NCBI GenBank assembly: GCA_016208845.1
Contig: JACQXH010000136.1
Coordinates: 1-13,064, forward strand
Length of the DNA stretch: 13,064 bases
Direction of reading: 5' to 3'
Source of the DNA: Nitrospirota bacterium
GTDB taxonomy: Bacteria > Nitrospirota > Thermodesulfovibrionia > UBA6902 > BMS3Bbin08
The translations under genes and the position numbers were made by a program. The notes beneath the pieces were generated by a model. The model had not been told where the DNA came from, did no database searches, and saw only the letters and a program-made list of their open reading frames with translations. Each line of letters begins with the position of its first letter. Position 1 is the first letter of the stretch. Below are positions 7,500 through 12,178 of the stretch, in pieces.

Positions 7500-8234
7500 C
7501 CCGACTTAGACCAAGTAAAGAAACCCGACAATTTTACAACTATTGTTTCTTTTTCCAATAACTCCTTCAAATTACTTGAGCATGCTCCGGGGTGTGCCCA
7601 CCGGATAATACGCTCCCCTTTTCCTCATGATCTGCTGATTGTATTCGCTTACCATACCTTGGTCTACTACCCATACCCTCTTTGCCTGTCCGTTTTTTTC
7701 CTCCATATTTACTACCATTTCCTCTACCGTCGTCACATATGCACGATTGCCGTCAAAGACTTTAAACGACAACGGTAATCCTTCACGGCTTACAACAAGC
7801 TCTATACGCACCTGCACTTTGCTTGCATGCATCTACTGTGTCTCATGCAGGAACTTCTTGCCTTCTCAAACAGGGTCTCTTCAGTACTGTTTCTCCCGCA
7901 TAACAGGCGCCCTATTGCTTCCCACCCGATATGCTCTTCTTTATCGAGGCTGGGCAGTTTGCCGATTGTGGCTACTATCCTCTGACGGAGTCCACGTGCC
8001 ATGCGCATTGATTCCACCAGTGTCCATGTCTCGTATTCTGCTTCTTCCCTTTGTTTTTTATGACGGCGAAAATACATTTTGATTGCATTTATTATCTGTC
8101 ATACCTGGAGCTATTTCAAGGGAGTTTTCTGCACTACATTGGGTTTTAAACACGTGCAGATTGACTCTATCGGATTATTTCTTCATCTCAGATTTTAAAT
8201 CCAGTGTTTTTCACTTTAAACTGCGGAAGTCGGG
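7500..8234 (-). mobile_element. Internally deleted insertion-sequence remnant (IS1634/IS4-like)
   Basis: The transposase fragments described separately are bracketed by inverted copies of CCCGACTT (7500-7507) and AAGTCGGG (8227-8234). These are plausible terminal repeats, since inward sequences on both sides continue with weak similarity. About 735 bp lies between them, less than half of a complete element of this type. I see no target-site duplication just outside (AAATCT on the left, CTAACG on the right). It is a dead element; the exact ends are tentative. Confidence 0.5.
7572..8077 (-). pseudogene. Transposase remnant, IS1634/IS4-like DDE family, frameshifted and internally deleted
   Basis: Two fragments in different frames. 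The first (8077 down to 7802, 91 aa) starts MYFRRHKKQREEAEYETWTL and continues through RMARGLRQRIVATIGKLP, the typical N-terminus of this transposase family. The second (7832 down to 7572, 86 aa) has QVRIELVVSREGLPL, FKVFDGNRAYVTTVEEMV and VWVVDQGMVSE, the latter holding the second catalytic Asp region, and stops after GTPRSMLK. Intact members are 400-550 aa. Here the segment between the fragments and everything C-terminal of GTPRSMLK are gone, and fragment 1 passes into fragment 2 through a frame change at about 7802-7832. A stop replaces the codon after SMLK, and family-like codons continue briefly beyond it. It cannot encode an active enzyme. Confidence 0.78.
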
Positions 8235-8356
8235 CTAACGGCAGAAGATAAATATGGCTTATAGTATAAATCATTTGAAACATAATTATCTTCAAAAAAA
8301 ACCGGGGGAATAAGCAGAAGAAACAAGGAAGAATATTGCTTTATATACTAATAAAA
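8235..8356. other. Short AT-rich spacer between IS remnant and tRNA-Asn
   Basis: 122 bp with no gene. It contains an 8-bp inverted repeat (GAAGATAA at 8244-8251, TTATCTTC at 8286-8293), but the adjoining T-run lies 5' of it for minus-strand transcription. It therefore does not look like a terminator for the tRNA. Confidence 0.5.
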
Positions 8357-8690
8357 TGGCTCCCGGGGAGGGATTCGAACCCCCGACAGGGTGGTTACAA
8401 GTTGTCTCCGATTTTAATCGGAGCTTGGACTATCTCATTCCCATAAGAGACTATCTCTGTTAGGGATCGGGCGCTGTTTGGAGTTTATTGGTTAGGTTCC
8501 TCACTCCATAGTCTCTGCACGTTTCCGCCTACGATTATACCTTTCAGCGGACTTCGCTCAGGATTACCATATCCTTTGACAAGCTCAGGACTTAGGCTTC
8601 CCTGAATTCACCCGATTTTTCATTCCCGATTTCTCGGGAAAGCTGCACTTTGAGTACAGCCACCTGCTCTGCCGACTGAGCTACCCGGGA
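8357..8690 (-). tRNA. tRNA-Asn(GUU) interrupted by a group I intron
   Basis: Exons at 8690-8656 (35 nt) and 8397-8357 (41 nt, CCA encoded) join to a standard 76-nt tRNA. Acceptor TCCCGGG pairs perfectly with CCCGGGA, then TA, D-arm GCTC-AGTCGGCA-GAGC, A26, anticodon stem GGTGG/CCACC, 7-nt loop CUGUUAA (anticodon GUU), variable CTGTC, T-arm GGGGG-TTCGAAT-CCCTC, discriminator G, CCA. The T1 start and the GGAGCCA end are typical of bacterial tRNA-Asn. The break lies inside the anticodon, between U35 and U36. Reading the 3' half alone as CTTGTAA would suggest Thr(UGU), but that leaves no matching 5' half, and the intron must end in G, which forces the Asn reading. Without splicing the tRNA cannot function. 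It lies downstream of the por operon on the same strand. Confidence 0.9.
8398..8655 (-). ncRNA. Self-splicing group I intron (258 nt, no ORF) in tRNA-Asn
   Basis: Read 5' to 3' on the minus strand. P1: exon GGCUGU pairs with the guide GCAGCU (8646-8641), with the obligatory U-G wobble at the splice site (U35 with G8646). P2: UUCCCGA-GAAA-UCGGGAA hairpin (8640-8623). P3: AUCGGGUG (8616-8609) with CGCCCGAU (8473-8466), 8 bp. Core P element AAUUCAGGGAAGCC (8608-8595), Q AAUCCUGAGC (8565-8556; P4 is UCAGG/CCUGA), R GUGCAGAGACUA (8520-8509), S AUGAGAUAGUCC (8438-8427; P7 is GACUA/UAGUC). P6 is UCCGC/GCGGA. An extra hairpin UGGAGU/ACUCCA (8508-8479) sits between P7 and P3'. P8 is UCCC/GGGA (8465-8439) with inner AGAGA-UAG-UCUCU. 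P9 is CUCCGAU/AUCGGAG (8423-8406). The intron ends in G (8398). No homing endonuclease is encoded. The core resembles cyanobacterial tRNA introns; the extra hairpin does not. Confidence 0.88.
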
Positions 8691-8781
8691 ATTGCCATTC
8701 TTATTTTTTATAATTATTGTCTTCTCTTGACACCTCCTTCTTTCTAAATTTCTAAAGTATATTTTATATTGTTTATTTATC

Positions 8782-8910
8782 TTATTCTGCCTTCTTCTCT
8801 TCTCCGCCCCAAAAAGCAGCGGTCTTCTGAAGCAGTTCCCACTCATTGTCTATATCTTCCTGGATTTTCTTGAGCATCCCCTGATTCTCCGGAGCAAAGA
8901 GGTGTTTGAA
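8782..8910 (-). pseudogene. porB: Displaced C-terminal tail of the beta subunit (porB), out of frame
   Basis: Beginning at 8910 on the minus strand, in a frame different from the upstream porB frame, the sequence reads FKHLFAPENQGMLKKIQEDI then DNEWELLQKTAAFWGGEEKK AE and a TAA stop at 8784-8782. This is what I recognise as the normal end of these beta subunits (FKHLF.PEN.GML). The upstream frame leaves family-like sequence at WPLY, directly before this point. I infer that some 25-30 codons between WPLY and FKHL were lost, by a deletion whose length is not a multiple of three. The junction is at about 8910-8913. Confidence 0.78.
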
Positions 8911-9665
8911 TCATATAGCGGCCAATAACATGTGTCAACGGCAAGTCTGCTAAGCTGGATCGCATCATCTGTCCTTGAACGCCAGCCGCGGTTGCAGGGT
9001 GAAATAACGTTCAGAAACTTCGGCCCTTTTATATCCAGGGCCTTTCTTACTTTCTTTATCATGTCCTGCCAGTGGGCCGGCGAGGCCTGCGCCGCATACG
9101 GTATATTGTGCGCAGCCATTATCTTTGTCAGGTCTTTTCTCTTCTGCGGCTTGCCCGGTATCACATCGCCCGCCGGGCAGGTGGTCGTGTCAGCGCCATA
9201 CGGGGTTGCGCTTGAGCGCTGTATGCCGGTGTTCATATACGCGCCATTGTCATAGCAGACATAAAGCATGTCATGCCCGCGCTCCATCGCACCGGAGAGG
9301 CTCTGAAATCCGATGTCATACGTGCCGCCGTCTCCGCCGAATGCAATAAATTTTACTTCCTTGTCGATCAATCCTTTTTTCTTCCATGCGCGGTACATTG
9401 TTTCTATGCCGGACATGGTCGCTGCTGCGTTTTCAAATGCAGAATGCATCCAGGGTATTTTCCATGCAGTATATTCAGAAATACAGCTTGAAACCTCAAG
9501 GCATCCTGTTGCGTTCGCGGCAACGATCGGGTAGTCTGTGGCCATGAGCACCTGCTTGACAACGATCGGCGCTCCGCATCCTGAGCACATCCTGTGCCCG
9601 TGGGTAAATCTTTCCTCTGATCTTGAGAGCTCTTTTAATGTCATTGGCCTTGTTGCTGTTGTCAT
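8850..9665 (-). CDS. porB: Pyruvate/2-oxoacid:ferredoxin oxidoreductase beta subunit, C-terminus frameshifted
   Basis: 271 aa in the open frame, of which about 251 are genuine. The beta subunit binds thiamine pyrophosphate and one 4Fe-4S cluster and carries out the decarboxylation of the 2-oxoacid. Visible are the cluster ligands CSGCG (Cys27, Cys30), ATGCLEVSS and SPCNRGW. The TPP-binding block FGGDGGTYDIGFQSLSGAM is followed by CYDNGAYMNTG and QRSSATPYGA. After WPLY (about residue 251) the frame runs into 20 unrelated residues (DSNTSLLRRIRGC and onward) and stops. The true tail is present out of frame (8782-8910). The tail probably helps subunit packing, so activity is doubtful unless this is an assembly error. 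GGAG precedes ATG 9665. Unusually, alpha and beta are separated by 137 bp containing a palindromic repeat. Substrate pyruvate is favoured by similarity to the porGDAB pattern but not proven. Confidence 0.85.
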   Translation of the reverse strand: MTTATRPMTLKELSRSEERFTHGHRMCSGCGAPIVVKQVLMATDYPIVAANATGCLEVSSCISEYTAWKIPWMHSAFENAAATMSGIETMYRAWKKKGLIDKEVKFIAFGGDGGTYDIGFQSLSGAMERGHDMLYVCYDNGAYMNTGIQRSSATPYGADTTTCPAGDVIPGKPQKRKDLTKIMAAHNIPYAAQASPAHWQDMIKKVRKALDIKGPKFLNVISPCNRGWRSRTDDAIQLSRLAVDTCYWPLYDSNTSLLRRIRGCSRKSRKI

Positions 9666-9687
9666 TTTTATTCTCCTCTCCCAATTC

Positions 9688-9748
9688 TGTCATTGCGGCT
9701 TGTCCGCAATCCTTCTTAAAGAAAGATTCCCGACATGCGGGAATGACA
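9688..9748. repeat. 61-bp palindromic repeat element with two hairpins (REP/MITE-like)
   Basis: Imperfect terminal inverted repeats TGTCATTGCGG (9688-9698) and CGGGAATGACA (9738-9748) flank two hairpins: TTGCGG-CTTGT-CCGCAA and ATTCCCG-ACAT-GCGGGAAT. The centre TTCTT-A-AAGAA is itself symmetric. It sits between the alpha and beta genes, which are normally adjacent, so it looks inserted. The GTCATTC...GAATGAC ends resemble dispersed intergenic palindromes common in environmental bacterial genomes; copy number in this genome is not visible here. Confidence 0.7.
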
Positions 9749-9802
9749 AACTATATGGTTTTACTTTTGATCAAGCAATAACTCTTTTATCATAATTCAT
9801 TA

Positions 9803-10513
9803 TTATTCTCTCACCCCAATATATTCCTTAATGGTCTTCACTTTTCCGGCCTTATTTATCTCAATAAGTTCATTCAGGACAAGCTCTGCATGTTCCGGCA
9901 TAAAGTCCCTTCCGCCAAGCCCGAATATTTTATTCACCATCAAGGGTCTCTTTTCAAGATGAACAGTTGCATTGCATATTTCAGTGAACAACGGCCCATA
10001 GGCGCCGAACGAATCCGCCCTGTCCATAACGCATATTGCCTTTGCATTTTTGAGCGCAGAGGCAACTTCCTCATACGGGAAGGGCCTGAACATCCTCGGC
10101 TTTAAAAGCCCTGCCTTGATCCCTTTATCCCTGAACTGGTCGATCACATCCTTTGCAGTGCCTGCGGCTGAGTTCAGAATTACCATCGCGATATCAGCAT
10201 CATCTAACCTGTATGACTCAAAAAGGCCATACTTCCGTCCGCTCATCTTCTCAAAGTCAGCGGCAACATCAAGCACAACCTTTTTTACTTTTGACATTAC
10301 TTCATGCTGCGCCCTCTTATATTCGTGATAAAGGTCCGGGAGGATCAGGGGCCCGTAGCTTTTCGGATGCTCCAGATCAAGGAGGGCATGCAGCTGTTTG
10401 AAAGAGCCTACGAAATTCTTTACCTTATCATCTTCTATATATTCCACCCTCTCGATAGAGTGGCTGATAATAAATCCGTCAAGGCACACCATGACAGGAA
10501 GCCTTATGTCCAT
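9803..10513 (-). CDS. porA: 2-oxoacid:ferredoxin oxidoreductase alpha subunit, C-terminal part (frameshifted)
   Basis: 236 aa. Begins MDIRLPVMVCLDGFIISHSI, which is the middle of a normal alpha subunit (domain III follows: DADIAMVILNSAAGTAKDVI, LLKPRMFRPFPYEEV, and CVMDRADSFGAYGPLF near the end). It ends normally with IKEYIGVRE and a stop at 9803. It overlaps the N-terminal part by 10 nt in a different frame. Added to that part (150 aa), the total of about 386 is close to the roughly 390 aa of intact subunits, so only a handful of codons are missing. The ATG at 10513 could be used only by chance; I see no ribosome binding site of normal spacing. Function would require the two parts to be made as one chain, or to assemble as two. 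Confidence 0.85.
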   Translation of the reverse strand: MDIRLPVMVCLDGFIISHSIERVEYIEDDKVKNFVGSFKQLHALLDLEHPKSYGPLILPDLYHEYKRAQHEVMSKVKKVVLDVAADFEKMSGRKYGLFESYRLDDADIAMVILNSAAGTAKDVIDQFRDKGIKAGLLKPRMFRPFPYEEVASALKNAKAICVMDRADSFGAYGPLFTEICNATVHLEKRPLMVNKIFGLGGRDFMPEHAELVLNELIEINKAGKVKTIKEYIGVRE

Positions 10514-10956
10514 ATGCTCAGCGCATATGCCTCCTGGGCATTTTCAGAATAAAGCTGTATCCAGCCGGAGTCTCTGGCGGCCATGCTGTCTGAGTGATCA
10601 CCGTGAATGTTGAGAGGCGCTGACAGGGCCCTGTTCACGACCGGCATTACTATCGGCAGTCTGTCGCCCGATGCGATAAAGAGCATTTCAAACATAAGCG
10701 CAAGTCCCTGTGATGAAGTAGCGGTAATAACCCTGCCGCCTGCCGCCGAAGCGCCGATGCACGCGCTCATCGAGCTGTGTTCGCTTTCAACGAGTATTAT
10801 CTCGGTGTCGACCTTGCCGTTAGACACAAAACCTGAGAACCTCTGCATCATGTCTGTCTGAGGAGTGATCGGGTATGCGCCGCAGACATCGGGATTGACC
10901 TGTCTTAATGCCTCTGCGCCTGCCTCATTTCCTGTTACCGCAACGATCTTTCCCAT
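10504..10956 (-). CDS. porA: 2-oxoacid:ferredoxin oxidoreductase alpha subunit, N-terminal part (frameshifted)
   Basis: 150 aa, start ATG 10956 directly after the delta stop, with GAGGAGGG inside the end of delta as ribosome binding site. Family landmarks: GNEAGAEALRQV, the cofactor/substrate-site motif AYPITPQT (about 27-34), ESEHSSM, ATSSQGLALM and RALSAPLNIHGDHSD, then GWIQLYSENAQEAY. After EAY the expected stretch of about 16 residues leading to RLPVMVCLDG is largely missing; the frame instead reads ALSIWT and stops. At the break the minus strand has two copies of GCATATG separated by CGCTGA (10527-10508), which may mark a slipped or repeat-mediated deletion of about 25 nt (estimate from family spacing). 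The alpha subunit forms the active site with beta. Confidence 0.85.
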   Translation of the reverse strand: MGKIVAVTGNEAGAEALRQVNPDVCGAYPITPQTDMMQRFSGFVSNGKVDTEIILVESEHSSMSACIGASAAGGRVITATSSQGLALMFEMLFIASGDRLPIVMPVVNRALSAPLNIHGDHSDSMAARDSGWIQLYSENAQEAYALSIWT

Positions 10957-11253
10957 TTATTTACCCTCCTCTTCCATCACTATTGCCTTTTTGCCCTTTT
11001 TACCCGGACATTCGAGCGCGCATATACCGCAGCCTTTGCAATAGTCGTAATTGAACTCTCCGCGCTTTCCGTCCTTTACTTTCACAGACATATCCGGACA
11101 ATACATCCAGCAGAAAAGGCACTGGATGCAATTTTCTTCTATCCATCTCGGCCTGAAGGCCCTCCATGAGCCTGTCTTGAATTTTACGGCATTGCCGGCC
11201 TCAAGGATGACAGAGCCTGCATTTAATTTTTCCCACAACTTTTTTTCGCTCAT
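10957..11253 (-). CDS. porD: 2-oxoacid:ferredoxin oxidoreductase delta subunit (2 x 4Fe-4S ferredoxin-like)
   Basis: 98 aa, intact. Two ferredoxin-type cluster motifs are present: CIQCLFCWMYCP (about 42-53) and CKGCGICALECP (about 72-83). These carry electrons between the TPP site in beta and external ferredoxin. The N-terminal segment GSWRAFRPRWIEENCIQCLF is typical for the separate delta subunit of four-subunit enzymes. Its ATG overlaps the stop of the gamma gene (ATGA at 11250-11253), and its stop is immediately followed by the alpha ATG, so the three are translationally coupled. Nothing is abnormal. Confidence 0.93.
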   Translation of the reverse strand: MSEKKLWEKLNAGSVILEAGNAVKFKTGSWRAFRPRWIEENCIQCLFCWMYCPDMSVKVKDGKRGEFNYDYCKGCGICALECPGKKGKKAIVMEEEGK

Positions 11254-11825
11254 CCTTCTTTTACCTCCTCGTATCCCCGCTTTGTCGCTTCAAGGTTTCC
11301 GTCAATTATTTTCTGGGCGAACTTCTTGCCGAAACTCTTTCTCACGGCATCAACAAGCTCATTCTGCGGAACAACGCTTATGGCCTTGTTTATCGCTCCG
11401 AGCATCGGGGCATTCGGGAGCGCCCTGCCTATACAGTCCAGGGCTATTTTGGTTGCATCAAGAGTTATTACCCTCTGACCCGGCTTTGCTTTTAATTTTT
11501 CCCGTATCTCCTTCGGGTCTTTTGCAGTGTTGACGACAAAAACCGCATCATCCAGAGCACCTTCTGCAACATTTATACTGTCAAGCAGAGTTGCATCAAC
11601 AATGCTCACGACTTTCGGGTGCAGGACAGGACAGTGCATCCTTAACTCGTGATCGCTTACCCTGTTATATGCGCGCAGCGGAGCACCTGCCCTTTCAGGG
11701 CCGTATTCAGGGAAAGCCTGTACATGCCTTCCGCCGCCCAGACATGCGTCAGCTAAAACCTTTGCCGCAGTGACCGTTCCCTGGCCGCCCCGGCCATGCC
11801 AGCGAATCTCTACCATTTTTTCCAT
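11250..11825 (-). CDS. porG: 2-oxoacid:ferredoxin oxidoreductase gamma subunit
   Basis: 191 aa, intact, first gene of the operon. Starts MEKMVEIRWHGRGGQGTVTA, the signature of the gamma domain (POR family, PF01558-type), with FPEYGPERAGAPLRAYNRVSD and a Rossmann-like core (VVSIVDATLLDS, VFVVNTAKDP). It supports assembly and CoA binding in pyruvate and related enzymes. The start at 11825 is chosen over the in-frame Met4 because GGAGGG lies 5 nt before it and 14 nt before the alternative. A sigma-70 promoter and an FNR-like palindrome lie upstream (separate entries). The order gamma-delta-alpha-beta matches the porGDAB type; other 2-oxoacids cannot be excluded as substrate. Confidence 0.92.
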   Translation of the reverse strand: MEKMVEIRWHGRGGQGTVTAAKVLADACLGGGRHVQAFPEYGPERAGAPLRAYNRVSDHELRMHCPVLHPKVVSIVDATLLDSINVAEGALDDAVFVVNTAKDPKEIREKLKAKPGQRVITLDATKIALDCIGRALPNAPMLGAINKAISVVPQNELVDAVRKSFGKKFAQKIIDGNLEATKRGYEEVKEG

Positions 11826-11865
11826 TTTTTCCCTCCATAATGATTAAATAAGAGGCAAGAAGATA

Positions 11866-11895
11866 ACTATAGCTTAAAATAAGAAATTTTTTCAA
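11866..11895 (-). promoter_or_regulatory. Sigma-70 promoter of porGDAB
   Basis: Minus strand: -35 TTGAAA (11895-11890), 18-nt spacer, -10 TATAGT (11871-11866). The predicted start is near 11859, 34 nt before the porG ATG, leaving room for the GGAGGG site. Only one mismatch to each consensus hexamer. Confidence 0.6.
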
Positions 11896-11913
11896 GCTTT
11901 TTTATGATTTTTT

Positions 11914-11927
11914 ATGATTTAAATCAT
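11914..11927. promoter_or_regulatory. FNR/CRP-family-like palindromic operator
   Basis: Perfect 14-bp palindrome ATGATTTAAATCAT, i.e. TGAT-N4-ATCA, which has the spacing of FNR boxes (TTGAT-N4-ATCAA) with A/T instead of T/A at the outer positions. Its centre is about 61.5 bp upstream of the predicted por start, the classic class I activator position. A tandem 10-bp repeat TTTTTTATGA (11898-11907, 11908-11917) overlaps it on the left. Regulator identity is inference. Confidence 0.5.
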
Positions 11928-11990
11928 AGTGGATGATGCATTTGAAATTTATTATGTAAATAAATCACTAATATCCAAAATAATGATACG

Positions 11991-12106
11991 CCCCGCTGTC
12001 GAGACGGCGGGGTGTCATAAAGTCTCCCCTCCCTTGATGGGAGGGGATTAAGGGGAGGGGGAACACAACATTTAACGCCCACACCCTCCCACGTCAAGGG
12101 GGAGGG
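11991..12106. repeat. Cluster of GC-rich hairpins with a G-quadruplex motif in the divergent intergenic region
   Basis: Three hairpins in about 115 bp within an otherwise AT-rich gap: CCCCGCTGTC/GACGGCGGGG (11991-12012), CCCCTCCC-TTGAT-GGGAGGGG (12026-12046), and CCCTCCC/GGGAGGG (12084-12106). Between the second and third, four G-runs (GGG, GGGG, GGGG, GGGGG at 12039-12061, gaps of 1, 5 and 1 nt) meet the usual quadruplex pattern. It resembles a compound dispersed palindromic repeat. The rest of the 353-bp gap (11826-12178) holds the por promoter and, at 12120-12141, a small hairpin CCCAACAG/CTGTGGGG in the cytochrome leader. Confidence 0.65.
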
Positions 12107-12178
12107 AATCAGAAGGAAACCCAACAGCAGAGACTGTGGGGTAAAGAAAATTTAATTAATATAAGGAGGGTAATCGCA

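Noticed and set aside
8244..8293. GAAGATAA/TTATCTTC as a terminator for the tRNA
   Set aside because: 34-bp spacer, weak AT stem, and the T-run is on the wrong side for minus-strand transcription.
8357..8420. A tRNA-Thr(UGU) reading of the 3' half (loop CTTGTAA)
   Set aside because: No 5' half supplies the rest without breaking the group I rule that the intron ends in G; the Asn reading gives a perfect 76-nt tRNA and a valid P1.
8731..8739. Strong Shine-Dalgarno AAGGAGGTG (minus) in the tRNA leader
   Set aside because: No start codon at usable spacing and no frame follows; at most a relic of a lost gene.
8592..8846. Minus-strand 84-codon open frame
   Set aside because: It covers the porB tail, the tRNA leader, the 5' exon and part of the intron; its residues after the porB stop region are low-complexity and match no family.
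10504..10527. Programmed frameshifting or ribosome bypassing joining the two halves of porA
   Set aside because: Expected codons are absent rather than extra sequence being inserted, and no slippery heptamer or downstream structure is visible; a deletion or assembly error is simpler.
11924..12124. Minus-strand 66-codon open frame
   Set aside because: It is only the translation of the GC-rich palindromes (PSPLTWEG, PPPLNPLPSREG), a known type of false gene call from repeats.
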